Shown here: in pieces, positions 19,952 to 30,868 of the stretch
How positions within the stretch are numbered: position 1 is the stretch's first letter
How the letters are laid out: each line of letters begins with the position of its first letter
Assembly (NCBI RefSeq): GCF_900698855.1
Contig: NZ_LR217698.1
Span: 682,001-746,000 of the forward strand
Length of the DNA: 64,000 nucleotides
Direction of reading: 5' to 3'
From: Erwinia_E haradaeae_F
GTDB lineage: Bacteria; Pseudomonadota; Gammaproteobacteria; Enterobacterales; Enterobacteriaceae
Program-made: the position numbers and the translations under genes
Notes under the pieces: model-generated
Databases searched by the model: none
The model's input: only the letters and a program-made list of their open reading frames with translations
Told to the model about the DNA's origin: nothing

Positions 19952-19983
19952 TATCATAGATCATGCAAGTTGAGTACATCAAT
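19922..19983. repeat. 24-bp perfect inverted repeat at the dapB/hflC convergent junction
   Basis: Left arm 19922-19945 and right arm 19960-19983 are exact reverse complements (the left begins ATTGATGTACTC). The 14-base loop holds the dapB stop codon. The left arm is entirely coding, for the dapB tail; the right arm lies in the short spacer before the hflC stop at 20006. Transcribed in either direction it makes a long hairpin, so it could end or protect both convergent transcripts. There is no U tract. Confidence 0.9.
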
Positions 19984-20005
19984 AGTCCAAATCTTATAAA
20001 AATCC

Positions 20006-20962
20006 TTATTTCATCTTATCTTGACTAGAAATCATTTTAGGATTCTGCATAAATCGAAAGAAATTACTGTCGGGGCTAAGTATTAGTACATCTTCTGTAG
20101 AGCTAAAACTATTATCGTAGGCACGTAAACTACGTAGAAAAACATAAAAATCAGGATCTTGGCTAAAAATAGAAGAAAATAACTTAGCTACTTCAGCATC
20201 ACCTTCTCCTCTAGTAATTAAAGCTTCACGTCTTGCCTCTGCTAGAGTATGTTCAACTTCATAATCTGCTTGTGCCCTAACTATTGCAGCCTCTTCAGCT
20301 CCTCTTGCCCGTTGACTTCTAGCAACAGATTCACGCTCAGCTCTCATTCGAGCATAAATAGCATCAGAAACTTCTGTAGGTAAATTAATTTGTTTTATGC
20401 GAACATCAATAACCTTAATACCTAATTCAGCCATGCTATTTTGATTAATCGGTAATATCGCTCCAAAATGGTCCTGATCTGAACTACCAGTATTCAGAGC
20501 ATCGCGTACATCAGTCGTTAAGCGACCACTAAAATCATTCACAATCTCTTGGACATCTAGTCGACCAATTTCAGAGCGAAGACGATCACTAAACTTACGT
20601 TTAAGCAACACTTCAGCCTGAGAAATATCCCCGCCTCCCGTTGCAAGATAGTATCGACTAAAATCACTCACACACCATTTAATATACGAATCAACAATAA
20701 GATCTTTTTGTTCTTTAGTAACAAATCGATCTGCTTGATTATCCATAGTTTGAATACGAGCATCTAGTGATTTCACTGACTCAAGGAGTGGAATTTTAAA
20801 ATGTAGACCAGGCATATAGACTAAAGGTTGGTTATTATCATTACGAAGAACCTTACCAAAACGCATCATAATACCACGCTGACCTTCTTCTACTATAAAT
20901 GTAGAAGTATAGAAAGCGATTAAAATAACTAATACAAATATAAATATCTTACGCATCATCAA
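20006..20962 (-). CDS. hflC: HflC, FtsH protease regulator
   Basis: SPFH-family membrane protein that with HflK cages the FtsH protease and modulates membrane-protein turnover. 318 residues (E. coli 334). One N-terminal membrane segment (about residues 4-22) is followed by the periplasmic SPFH domain: EGQRGIMMRFGKVLR, LHFKIPLLESVKSLDARIQTMDNQADRFVTKE and KRKFSDRLRSEIGRLDV. A stretch near residue 165 is shorter than in E. coli, which accounts for the lower length. Its first four bases overlap the hflK stop (ATGA), so the two are translationally coupled. Confidence 0.96.
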   Translation of the reverse strand: MMMRKIFIFVLVILIAFYTSTFIVEEGQRGIMMRFGKVLRNDNNQPLVYMPGLHFKIPLLESVKSLDARIQTMDNQADRFVTKEQKDLIVDSYIKWCVSDFSRYYLATGGGDISQAEVLLKRKFSDRLRSEIGRLDVQEIVNDFSGRLTTDVRDALNTGSSDQDHFGAILPINQNSMAELGIKVIDVRIKQINLPTEVSDAIYARMRAERESVARSQRARGAEEAAIVRAQADYEVEHTLAEARREALITRGEGDAEVAKLFSSIFSQDPDFYVFLRSLRAYDNSFSSTEDVLILSPDSNFFRFMQNPKMISSQDKMK

Positions 20963-22215
20963 TCTCTCCCTTCGTTTAATATATTACTACGTTGGGCGTA
21001 GTCTCGACGCTGGTCTATGATATCTTTATTATGGTTTTCCTTACTACGATTAGTTGCCACAGGGGTAAGATGCTTCATCTGACTGCCTTTATTAATTTTA
21101 GAGACATTGCTTGATGTCACTATCTTGCTCTTTATTAACTGATCTATCGGTAGAACCATTAAATTACGACCCTGATCACTAATAAGAACTTTATGGCTAT
21201 GACGCAAAATTCTTTCCATAGTTTCAATATAAAGACGTTCACGAGTAATGCTTGGAGCGGCTTTATATTCTGGTAAGATGCGCGCAAAACTATCCACTTC
21301 TCCCTGAGCTTCTAAGGTAATACGTGCTTTATAGGCACGAGCTTGTTCTAGTATACCCTGCGCATCACCTCGAGCACGGGGTAATTTATCATTAGCATAA
21401 GCCTCCGCTTCACGAACAACTTGCTCACGATTTTCCCGAGCAGCTATGGCGTCATCAAAAGCAGCTTTTACATCTTCTGGTGGCCTTGCTGTCTGAAAGT
21501 TAACATCTAATAGAGTGATACCCATATCATAGGTGCTAATAGTTTCCTCTAGTTCACTTTGAGTCTGACTTCGTACCACAGTTCTACCTTCAGTTAAAAT
21601 GCGATCCATAGTCAAACGACCAATAACACCTCGCAAAGCACTATCAGTTGCCTGACGCAGGCTATCATCGGCATCGCTTACAGAAAATAAATAACGCTCT
21701 GGATTGGTAACCCGATATTGTACATTCATTTCTACACGCACTACGTTTTCATCTGAAGTTAACATAGTTCCAGAAGCTGACAATTCACGCACTGCTTCAA
21801 TATTTACTGCCTTAACCTCATCAATAAAAGTCGGCTTCCAATTTAATCCTGGTGTAACTAAATGACTAAATTTTCCAAAACGCGTAATAACTCCTCGCTC
21901 AGCTTCCTTGATAGTATAGAGTCCACTTATAGACCAGATTATCCCTGCTATACCTAAAATTATAGTTCCAATAACACCATCAATTTTTCTCTTAGAACCC
22001 GGAGTTTTTTTTCGACCATAATTGTTATTTAAATTCTTATCACTTCCTGATACTAATTTGCTCATCTTGTTACGTAGGTGGTAAAAAAAGTCATCAAAAT
22101 TAGGTGACCGCTTATCAGAACCTCCTTCATTATTCGTAGAATTACCACTAGCATGCTTATTACCCCCCCAAGGGTCTCGGTCCTGTCCATCACATCCGGG
22201 TTGGTTCCAGGCCAT
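20959..22215 (-). CDS. hflK: HflK, FtsH protease regulator
   Basis: Partner of HflC in the HflKC complex on the periplasmic face of the inner membrane. 418 residues (E. coli 419). A Gly/Asn-rich cytoplasmic N-terminus (MAWNQPGCDGQDRDPWGG) precedes one membrane helix near residues 80-101. The SPFH domain has KEAERGVITRFGKF, TSDENVVRVEMNVQYRVTNP and a long Ala/Glu-rich helix (YANDKLPRARGDAQ). Upstream hflX is missing, so miaA-hfq and hflKC are now separated by 951 bases. Confidence 0.96.
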   Translation of the reverse strand: MAWNQPGCDGQDRDPWGGNKHASGNSTNNEGGSDKRSPNFDDFFYHLRNKMSKLVSGSDKNLNNNYGRKKTPGSKRKIDGVIGTIILGIAGIIWSISGLYTIKEAERGVITRFGKFSHLVTPGLNWKPTFIDEVKAVNIEAVRELSASGTMLTSDENVVRVEMNVQYRVTNPERYLFSVSDADDSLRQATDSALRGVIGRLTMDRILTEGRTVVRSQTQSELEETISTYDMGITLLDVNFQTARPPEDVKAAFDDAIAARENREQVVREAEAYANDKLPRARGDAQGILEQARAYKARITLEAQGEVDSFARILPEYKAAPSITRERLYIETMERILRHSHKVLISDQGRNLMVLPIDQLIKSKIVTSSNVSKINKGSQMKHLTPVATNRSKENHNKDIIDQRRDYAQRSNILNEGRD

Positions 22216-23166
22216 ATTTATGCTCCATCAATTATGTATGTCTTAATACCCACAACGGGATACACGTATACGCAATGCACTTAATTCCAGAAAGGTATAT
22301 TAACTAGACTGGCTGTACTGGCAATAACTCTGATCCCAAATCATGCTCTCACTCCAACTCTATTTATAAAAAAATATTATTAATTAGATTAAGATAAAAC
22401 TCAAAACTATCACAAAATACTATAGAAAATCATTGTATAAAGTAAAAGTCAAAATAAATAAAAATAAAAGACTCTTACTTATTCAGGTGAAAATCATATA
22501 ATGTTTTATCTTACTCATATACAAACTATACCCTATTCGCGCTAACTAATTCAATTCAATAAAATAAAAGAAACACTTTAATACTTTTAAAATTATCTCT
22601 ATAAATTAGAGCTCTAATAGCAACACGGCATACAGATTGCTCTTCTAGTTAACCTAACCTATCTTGCATTCCTCAAAGATCGCTATCAACTAAACCATTT
22701 AATAAAAAACACTAGACTAAATTAAACTTTACCCACTCAAATTCTGCTAAATTACTATAAATATAAACCAATCTATAGCTATGGACAGTATATAGATTTC
22801 ATGCTAGAACTCAAAAAATTTAACTCTTCATATAATTTAACACTTCTCTATTAAATTCTCAGCAATCTACACACTATATCTTACAAAATATATTTTGTAA
22901 TAAAAAATAAGGATTCAATGAAAATTACTCCTAAAACTAATCTGTAGACAAAGATTTAACATCAATGAAAAAATTAACATTAAAGTATCAACCTTATATA
23001 TTTTATTATACATGATATCTACGATAATAGACTCGCATCAAACTAAAGACTTACTCCAACCAGTGAATATATTAATAAAATATTTTTATTCATAAAAATC
23101 AAGTGTATATTCTCTAAAGTTCTTATAATAAAACATATTCTAATTATCCAAATCTATACTTAATAT
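22216..23166. other. 951-base spacer in the position of hflX
   Basis: In E. coli hflX (426 residues, ribosome-associated GTPase) stands between hfq and hflK. Here no GTPase motif or HflX-like frame is recognisable, and the spacer is shorter than hflX. The part next to hflK (about 22220-22370) is noticeably less AT-rich and may hold the hflK promoter or the eroded hflX end; I could not match it. Confidence 0.5.
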
Positions 23167-23487
23167 CTAGGTCTGAAGGTGATCCTTTTCAAGGTATGAG
23201 ATTCCGGTTAGGTTACTATTGTGATAACTAGTGTTATAATGAGAGTGAGTGCTCATGGAAGTTCCATGATTGCTGTGATGCAAGAATTGACGTGATGGAA
23301 CAACAGTAGAAATTGCATGTTTATAAATCATTTGGCTAACAGTATTTTTTAAAAGAACAACAAACTGATCAAAAGACTCAATTTGACCATATAATTTAAT
23401 TCCATTTACTAAATAAATAGAAACCGAAACACGTTCTCGGCGTAGTGCATTTAAGAACGGATCTTGTAATGATTGTCCCTTAGCCAT
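23167..23487 (-). CDS. hfq: RNA chaperone Hfq
   Basis: Hexameric Sm-like protein that pairs small RNAs with mRNAs. 106 residues (E. coli 102). The Sm core is nearly unchanged: SLQDPFLNALRRERVSVSIYLVNGIKLYGQIESFDQ, then VSQMIYKHAISTVVPSR. The C-terminal tail after residue 70 is rich in His, Ser and Asn, as in enteric Hfq, but not alignable in detail. Situated 78 bases after miaA in the classical miaA-hfq order. Retention suggests that sRNA regulation, or another Hfq role, still operates. Confidence 0.97.
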   Translation of the reverse strand: MAKGQSLQDPFLNALRRERVSVSIYLVNGIKLYGQIESFDQFVVLLKNTVSQMIYKHAISTVVPSRQFLHHSNHGTSMSTHSHYNTSYHNSNLTGISYLEKDHLQT

Positions 23488-23565
23488 GTTCGCTATTCCT
23501 TAAATAGGCTGATTATTTCTAAATTGATAAACCCTGTACTTATAGGGCTAAGAAAATATGAACAT

Positions 23566-24525
23566 TCATTTACTATTTTTACAAAATGACTCACTCCGAC
23601 TTCGAATGACCTGCAATATTTTATTGTACGCCATATCGGGTTTTTCACTATCTAACCAATATAGATCATTTTTCCAGCTACGAAGCCAAGTCATCTGACG
23701 CTTTGCTAAGTGGCGAGTAGCATATATAGTAGTCTCGATCATCCTCTTGTAAGGAATATCACCAGATAAGTAGGACCACATTTGACGATAACCAATACAA
23801 CGCATAGACGGCATGTTCATATGCAAATCACCGCGAGAATACAGTACTCTTACCTCATCCTCAAAACCTAATTCCAACATACGATATACTCTATCTTCAA
23901 TACTTTTCTGGAGAAATAAACGACTCATGGATACCATAACAAACTGCAAGACATTATATTGTAACGACTCCCCTGAATTTTTATTTAATTCAGTCAGAGT
24001 TTTACCAGAAATCAAAAAGACTTCTAATGCACGCAAAATTCTCTGAGTGTCATTGATATGAATAAGTTTGGCTGATATTGGATCTATTTCTTGTAACTGA
24101 CTATGTAAGTATGGCCAGCCAACTTTATTGGCTTTATCTTCGATCAACTTACGAGTTTGTAAATTTGAAGGAGGTAAAACTGATAACCCCTCTAACAATG
24201 CCTTATAATAAAACATGGTTCCCCCAACAAGGAGGGGGATGTACCCACGTCGAGTAATGCTAGCCATTACATTTAATGCATCATTTCGAAAATTAAAAAC
24301 AGAATAAACCTCTTTAGGATCACGAATATCTAATAGATGATATGGCGAACACTGTAAATCCGTTTTCGATGGTTTATCGGTACCAATATCCATTCCTCGA
24401 TAAATAAGCGCTGAATCAACACTAATCAACTCTACAGGTAATTCCTTGTATAGCAAAGATGCTAATCTAGTTTTTCCAGACGTTGTAGGACCCATTAAAA
24501 AAATTGCTAATGGTGCAGAAATCAT
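23566..24525 (-). CDS. miaA: tRNA dimethylallyltransferase
   Basis: Adds a dimethylallyl group to A37 of tRNAs reading codons that start with U, the first step of ms2i6A formation. 319 residues (E. coli 316). P-loop GPTTSGKTRLA near residue 12, DSALIYRGMDIGTDKPS near 37, the DIRDPKEVYSVFNFR segment, LLVGGTMFYYKALLEGL, and MRCIGYRQMW with RHLAKRQMTWLR toward the end. Upstream, the mutL position is decayed; downstream lies hfq. Confidence 0.97.
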   Translation of the reverse strand: MISAPLAIFLMGPTTSGKTRLASLLYKELPVELISVDSALIYRGMDIGTDKPSKTDLQCSPYHLLDIRDPKEVYSVFNFRNDALNVMASITRRGYIPLLVGGTMFYYKALLEGLSVLPPSNLQTRKLIEDKANKVGWPYLHSQLQEIDPISAKLIHINDTQRILRALEVFLISGKTLTELNKNSGESLQYNVLQFVMVSMSRLFLQKSIEDRVYRMLELGFEDEVRVLYSRGDLHMNMPSMRCIGYRQMWSYLSGDIPYKRMIETTIYATRHLAKRQMTWLRSWKNDLYWLDSEKPDMAYNKILQVIRSRSESFCKNSK

Positions 24526-26567
24526 AATACATCATTCATTTTTTAGAGTGTTAAAATTCATCTTAACGTTAATTTTATGCACATTATTTTATAAAATAAT
24601 TATACTAATTTCGAGATAGTCTTACAATATCATTAGATCATACGCCCTACTAAAAATACTTTTCCAAAAATATACAACATAATCACAAAAGTAAAATTCA
24701 ACCATCTGTCAAAACACTGCAAACAATACGATATATCCTAACATTTTTAGAATAAATCTGTATACGTTTTATTCTAAAATACCAAAGTAAATACAAGAAC
24801 ATTGTATCACCTTCTGTCAATACAATTACAACTATATGCTAATTTAGCTTAAATAATTTATTTTTATATAAATACATAATAGAAATTTTTTAATATTAAA
24901 CAATCTATTTATCTTTAAAATAAATTCTTTATATTCTTAATCAATATTATCATTAATTATTTTTATGCATCAATCTAAACTGTTCTACCAAATTTTAAAT
25001 TTTTATACCTTATTGGCATTCTCAAATAAAAAATTAATTGCCCTTCAGCTAAAACCTTATTATTAAGACTTGAAAAAAACAGATCTCTTTTCCCAAAATT
25101 AACACATCTTGCTTCAAAAGAAGCCTTAATAAAATTAATCTTGATATATAAAGCTAATAATAATATAGAGATGATGCTCTTTAATTTAAATTGACTAAAA
25201 TTATAATAATAATTATTAAAATAATTTAAATCAATTAAATTCTTCTTGAAACTTTTATCCATATGATAAAACTTAATTTAATAATATTATTATCAAATTG
25301 AAACGATCAAAAAAATAAAAATATTAAAATCACATAAAGCTTTTTTCAAAACATTACATATTGAACATAAATAAAAAAATAATAAGTAATTACTATGAAA
25401 TCACGATTTCATCGATATTAGGATTAAATAGTTCTCTCCGGTACCTGGAAAATAATTCTTTCTAATTTTTATAAAATTAAAAAATTTTATGATTATTCTA
25501 ATAAACCAGAAACATTTCATCATTCTTAACTCAAAAGATTAACTGTAAAACTAAATCATAAGACAATAGATCATAAAACTTGTCTAAACCACTTAAATAC
25601 TACATTGTAATTAAAAATATCTACCATTCGGTACAACGCATCCATGCATAAAATCATCTCAGAGCAAAGTTTTACTAAAAATACAATACATACAATTCTA
25701 ACTAATTTCTTTCAGTAATTTTCTCAAACCTCATTTTAAAAAACTTTCATGTATTAACAAATAGTATTGTCACTGTTATAAAAAACTGAACTTTCTCAGC
25801 AAATCATTTAACTTATCATTAAAAACAATGAAGAATAGATTCTTGATAAGATAAGATAACGGTAATCATTGACATACACTTCTCTAAGAACAAAACAAAA
25901 TATAAAAATCAATTTGAATAACTTTCCACGCTAAACTTATTGATAGCAAACAGGAATATATCTTCATGTGATATAGGATATCTAAATTAGAGTATTGCAA
26001 CATCATAATGTTTTATTTATACAAAATCTTTATCTAACCAGTAAACACTCAAAACATAATACGATATAAAGCTATTTCCTTTTGTCATATCAAATCCTTT
26101 ATATACTTAAAAATCATTCTTTTTAAAAAAACCATTAATTCTTTCTACAAAACTAAAAATCGTGATTAAAATATAAATATAATTATTTCTATAAATATTT
26201 CTATAAATGCATAATCCTAAATATTTTATTTTATAAAATTCAATTTAACTAAAAATCAACAGTTTTATACGAAATAATTAACCTACTACTAACTGTATTA
26301 AATATGCTTAAGATTGCAAAAATTATATTCGTTCTCCTCCAAAAAAATTATACTATGAAAATCTCAAAAAAACTCCTCGGACAAACCTGTGATTTAATAG
26401 TATGTATATCAAATATATAACATTCCTAATAAAAAATGATAATATACAATTCAAAATGAATTCTTCTAAACTATTATCAATCATATTTATAATTAATATT
26501 ATTTTACGTTAAACCTAATCTGAACCAACTTCTAACAATTGTTGTTGTAATTAAGATTGATAATCAT
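24526..26567. other. 2-kb decayed region in the position of mutL
   Basis: Sits between miaA and amiB, where mutL (615 residues, about 1.85 kb) lies in E. coli and relatives; the gap of 2042 bases is close to that size. It is very AT-rich with stops in all frames. One open stretch within it, at 24975-25262, resembles part of MutL and is listed separately. No MutL ATP-binding motif was found. Confidence 0.55.
24975..25262 (-). pseudogene. mutL: Probable mutL remnant
   Basis: A 95-codon open frame whose second half resembles MutL around residues 415-455. NFGK, then 15 residues, then G parallels SFGR, 15 residues, G. KVLAEGQL parallels ALLERDGNI, and LRMPIRYKNLK parallels LSLPVAERWLR, with one residue inserted. 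The distance from the miaA side fits the expected position in mutL. The Lys, Asn and Ile excess and the lack of any other MutL motif say the gene is dead. The first half of the frame is not alignable. Judged by eye; a profile search is needed. Confidence 0.42.
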
Positions 26568-27845
26568 CTATTCTCCTATTTTATTCATATCTTTTGACAA
26601 GTGAAATACAAAATAATTACGCAATCCTTGATAAATAGACCTAGTAATCTTTTTCTGGTATGCACTACTTCTCAGTAGTTTTTCTTCTAATGGATTACTA
26701 ATAAAACCAGTTTCAATTAAAAGAGAAGGGACGTCAGGAGAACTTAATACTCCAAAACTAGCAAATACTGGTTGATTTTTATGTAATGAACCAATAGATT
26801 TGAGCTGTTTGATAATCTGAGTTGCCACATCATATCCAACCTTCTGAACATGCCCAAACTGAAGATCTAGCAAGACTTGAGTAACAGAGACGTCTGACTT
26901 ATTTCTAACTAAAAAGCCTTTAGTGCTTACTGGCATTTCAAATCTATTGTCATGTTGTTCGAGACGGTTTGCCATTTCAACCTTAACACGCTGATTAGAT
27001 AGTACCCATACTGAAGCACCAGAGACGCTATGATTAGGCGCAGAATCAGCATGAATAGATATTAGTAAATTAGCCTGTTTCTTATGCGCCACATCTGAAC
27101 GGCCTAATACAGAAATAAAATGATCACCATGGCGAGTCATCACTCCTTTAAACATTGGATCAGAGTTTAAAAGTTTTTGAAGTTTATAAGCTATAGAAAT
27201 AGTAACATTTTTTTCTTGTAAACCACTTCTTCCAATAGCTCCAGGATCTTGACCCCCGTGTCCTGCATCAATAACCACTATTACCTTGTAAGTGTTCCTT
27301 TTTAATCTGGTTCTTTTTTTCCCATTACTAGAACTACTGGTGCGACTAGATGACAACGAATTATTCAAACAATACACCTTGTGTGAATATATTTTAGAAC
27401 GCATGACACGTGGGAAACTACGTATCATTTGACACCCATTTCGTCTACAGGTGGTAATACTTAATATAAGATTATAATGAAAACCAGAATGCCTAATAAG
27501 CACCCTAATGCTAACAGAAGAAGCTAAATCTAAAACTAATCGAATTCTTTTATTATGTCTTTCTGAGTTACAACTTATTCGGTGAATAATATTAATTTTA
27601 TTAAAACTTAATGGTGATTTAGGAAACCATATCGCTTGAGACAGATCTAAAACTAGACGATCAGGTTGATGAAGAAGGAACACAGTATATATTGGCTTAA
27701 CAGAGAACCTTAAAGTAATATTCGCCTTATTTTTACTGTTAAACACATAAAAATTTGATATAGCCAAAACATCAAAAGGGAACACACAAAATAACACAAC
27801 TACAAAAAATAAACACTTAAAATATTGCATCATAATACATCGCAT
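26568..27845 (-). CDS. amiB: N-acetylmuramoyl-L-alanine amidase AmiB
   Basis: Periplasmic zinc amidase that splits septal peptidoglycan during cell separation. 425 residues. A signal peptide (about residues 6-28), an AMIN domain (about 30-130, with PDRLVLDLSQA), a Ser/Arg-rich linker, then the Amidase_3 domain: VVIDAGHGGQDPGAIG with the first zinc His, GLQEKNVTISIA with the Glu, SIHADSAP with the second His, and LLIETGFISNPLEE with the catalytic Glu. It ends soon after the catalytic domain; the C-terminal LysM domain I recall for E. coli AmiB is not seen. ATG codons at 27833 and 27830 are alternative starts. Confidence 0.93.
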   Translation of the reverse strand: MRCIMMQYFKCLFFVVVLFCVFPFDVLAISNFYVFNSKNKANITLRFSVKPIYTVFLLHQPDRLVLDLSQAIWFPKSPLSFNKINIIHRISCNSERHNKRIRLVLDLASSVSIRVLIRHSGFHYNLILSITTCRRNGCQMIRSFPRVMRSKIYSHKVYCLNNSLSSSRTSSSSNGKKRTRLKRNTYKVIVVIDAGHGGQDPGAIGRSGLQEKNVTISIAYKLQKLLNSDPMFKGVMTRHGDHFISVLGRSDVAHKKQANLLISIHADSAPNHSVSGASVWVLSNQRVKVEMANRLEQHDNRFEMPVSTKGFLVRNKSDVSVTQVLLDLQFGHVQKVGYDVATQIIKQLKSIGSLHKNQPVFASFGVLSSPDVPSLLIETGFISNPLEEKLLRSSAYQKKITRSIYQGLRNYFVFHLSKDMNKIGE

Positions 27846-29735
27846 GTACTAATAATCCGGCGCAATATCTTCTATGGATTGATCAAAGAAAATAAATGGA
27901 AATGCATTAGAAACTTTTATAAAAAAACTAAAATACAATAAAAGTCTAACGTAGAAAAAACAAAAATAAAACGATTTTAACTCAACCAAATACTCTATTT
28001 TAACTAATTCATTTTAAATAAAAGACTTAAATTTCTTTTTCTAAAAGAACAAATCCTTAATTAAAAATTAATATCATAGATATGAACATTAGAAAATAAA
28101 ATATTCTACAATCAATGACTTCACTCACCATTTTAACTATTACGGATGCTTAGAATAAATCCCGATTATAAAATCATCACCTACCAAAACTAATTAAGCA
28201 CCTTCTATCAAATTACAAACTAATTATAGATCATTAGACATAAAAAATAATGAACCTAATCTAAACCATATAAACATATAAAATAATATTAATTATATAA
28301 CAATTCTTATTTAAGTATAAAAAGTGATTAAATATTTAGAAATAAAATGAAAGTAACAAAATAATACAATCACACGTATACCTTTTTCAAAAATTAATTT
28401 ATCTATATATAATAATTATTATGTACAACTGATAAAAACGTTCAAAACATTATTAGAGATAAAATATCACATTAATCCATTATTAATCATTAATAAACCA
28501 TGATCTTTATATTTTTTTAAACATAACTTCTTAATATAAATCGAAGATAAATGTAATTTTTTTGTTACTATAAATCTCGATTAAAGGATAATGATATGCA
28601 TTATGACTTTTCATCTTCTCTTCTCACTTATACAATAAGTTCAATATTATGTAATGCATCTATCGCACCAATATATACATTAGGTTAGAATCAACTAGTT
28701 TACTAATTTAACTTAACTCATATCCGTAAATATCTACTCATTACACATATTTCTAGAATATAACTAATGACCAACATCGTTAATGAATATTAAATTTTAT
28801 AACGAAAATCAACTAAAAATTAACTCGTATTAAAAAAATAGATCATGGAATCATTTATTCAAATTGAATAATGAACATTACCACCAATGTTTATAGAAAA
28901 TAGTTAGTCAATTGTTTAATTGACTTCTTATAATATATTTCTTAAATAGGATTTTCTATATATTAGTACAAGAAAGGTACATTAAAATCAAAAAAAACTT
29001 ATTATCAATTCTATAACATATTCAATAATTACTATCTTTGCTAACTAAATAACAGACTTATTCTAAAAGCCTTATAATATAGTTATAAAAAATAATTTTA
29101 TTATAAATATCTCTCTTGTCTAAGACAATATAGATACAGATTTAAGATTAAAAATTTATCTTAAAATACTTCTGTTCTTAACTTAAATAATCATAATTCA
29201 CAAAGATTGTCAAAATAACAGATTCAGAATCTAAACTGCAAAACTTATACAAAATAACAATATAATAAAATGAATGTCATAAAATAATCTATTGTAAATA
29301 AAATCTACCCTAAATGTCAGAAAACTTCTGTATTATCCAGAAAATAATACATAAACTCCATTGAGCAATCTCTTTAACATAACTATGTCAAGCAGTAATT
29401 ACACATTATGTGATACTAAATTCTTTCTGTATGTATACCATTTGAATCTAATGACATATTACATATAATAAATATTTATGAACAATAATCTAGTTTTATT
29501 TAAAATAAGATCATAATATATTACTTGGCATTTCTAGAAATAGATTTTATTGGTTCATACACTATAAGTAATTTTTGTAAACTGTTCTCTAAATAGAAAA
29601 ATAGACACCATGCAATAAATAAACACAATCCTAAATATGTTCTTAAAAAGAAAATAAGATTTTAAATTTATAAAATTAACTAAATCCTAGAATCCTAAAA
29701 ATATTTCACATATTTCATAAAAACATTAGACGAAA
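27846..29735. other. 1.9-kb AT-rich spacer
   Basis: Between amiB and epmA, which point away from each other. E. coli has tsaE, nnr, queG and other genes in this neighbourhood. I see no protein-like frame, tRNA or clear hairpin with a U tract. Presumably long-decayed DNA that also holds the two promoters. Confidence 0.55.
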
Positions 29736-30722
29736 ATGAATAATAAAAATGACTGGCGCCCCAGTGCGTCACTGCATAATTTAATACAACGTTCAATAAC
29801 CATAAAAAAAATCCGGCATTTCTTTTCTAAACAAAATATTTTAGAAGTAGAAACACCATCTATGAGTAAATATACAGTAACTGATGTACATCTCTCACCT
29901 TTCCAAACACACTTTAAACCCCCTGGGTGGACCAAGCAGAAAAATAAACTGAGACTATGGTTGATTACTAGCCCCGAATATCATATGAAACGTCTTTTAG
30001 CGGCAGGAAGTGGAGCTATTTATCAGTTAAGCCGCAGTTTTCGTAATGAGGAGATGGGGCGTTATCACAATCCGGAATTTACAATTCTAGAATGGTATCA
30101 ACCTGGCTATGACATGCATCACTTAATGCATGAAGTAGATCAGCTACTACAATTTATACTAGACTGCAAACCTGCTGAATTTCTCTCATATCAAGAGGCA
30201 TTTTTACGTTATTTAAAAATTGATCCTTTATTAGAAAACATCAACAATCTGTCTAAAGCAGCAAAAACACTAGGAGCAAGTCATTTTACACAAAATAACG
30301 CCAATCGAAATGCCCTCTTACAACTTTTGTTTACAAACGGTATTGAAAATAAAATTGGACAAGAAAAACCCATTTTTATTTATAATTTTCCAGCAGATCA
30401 AGCTGGACTTGCAGTAATCAGCTCAAAAGATTTTCGTGTTGCTGAGAGATTTGAGGTGTATTTTAAAGGAATTGAGCTAGCAAATGGATTTCGTGAATTA
30501 ACTGATAGCCATGAACAACAAAAACGTTTTGAAAAAGATAATAAAAAACGTTCTTCTATTAACTTACCCACTCATCCTATTGATACTTATCTTCTTAATG
30601 CACTTGAATCAGGTATGCCAGACTGCTCTGGTGTCGCAGTAGGTGTAGATCGTTTAATTATGATAGCGCTAAAAGCAAATACATTAAGTGAAGTTATTGC
30701 CTTCACAAAAGATCGTTGCTAA
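29736..30722 (+). CDS. epmA: Elongation factor P beta-lysylation ligase
   Basis: A truncated class II lysyl-tRNA synthetase relative that attaches (R)-beta-lysine to elongation factor P, which helps ribosomes through proline runs. 328 residues (E. coli 325). Class II motifs are present: motif 1 region EVETPSMSKYTVTDVHL, motif 2 SFRNEEMGRYHNPEFTILEWY, and motif 3 GMPDCSGVAVGVDRL. LITSPEYHMKRLLAAG is also typical. It lacks the tRNA-binding domain, as the family does. Its presence implies efp and epmB are kept elsewhere. No good Shine-Dalgarno sequence precedes the ATG. Confidence 0.97.
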   Translation: MNNKNDWRPSASLHNLIQRSITIKKIRHFFSKQNILEVETPSMSKYTVTDVHLSPFQTHFKPPGWTKQKNKLRLWLITSPEYHMKRLLAAGSGAIYQLSRSFRNEEMGRYHNPEFTILEWYQPGYDMHHLMHEVDQLLQFILDCKPAEFLSYQEAFLRYLKIDPLLENINNLSKAAKTLGASHFTQNNANRNALLQLLFTNGIENKIGQEKPIFIYNFPADQAGLAVISSKDFRVAERFEVYFKGIELANGFRELTDSHEQQKRFEKDNKKRSSINLPTHPIDTYLLNALESGMPDCSGVAVGVDRLIMIALKANTLSEVIAFTKDRC

Positions 30723-30830
30723 AATAAAAAATAAAAGATATAACATCGTTAAACAGTTCATATGCCATGGTCTATAGACAACCACTTCATTCAAATCTAT
30801 TTAGAACAGAAAATTCTTTCATAAAATTAA

Positions 30831-30855
30831 CTTTAATCATTAAGTTTTTTTGATT
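30831..30855 (+). terminator. Weak terminator-like hairpin after epmA
   Basis: A short imperfect stem (AACTT with AAGTT plus two inner pairs) followed by seven Ts, about 110 bases after epmA and just before the mscM stop on the other strand. The tail is good but the stem is weak, so the call is tentative. Confidence 0.3.
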
Positions 30856-30868
30856 TAAGTATATTTTA

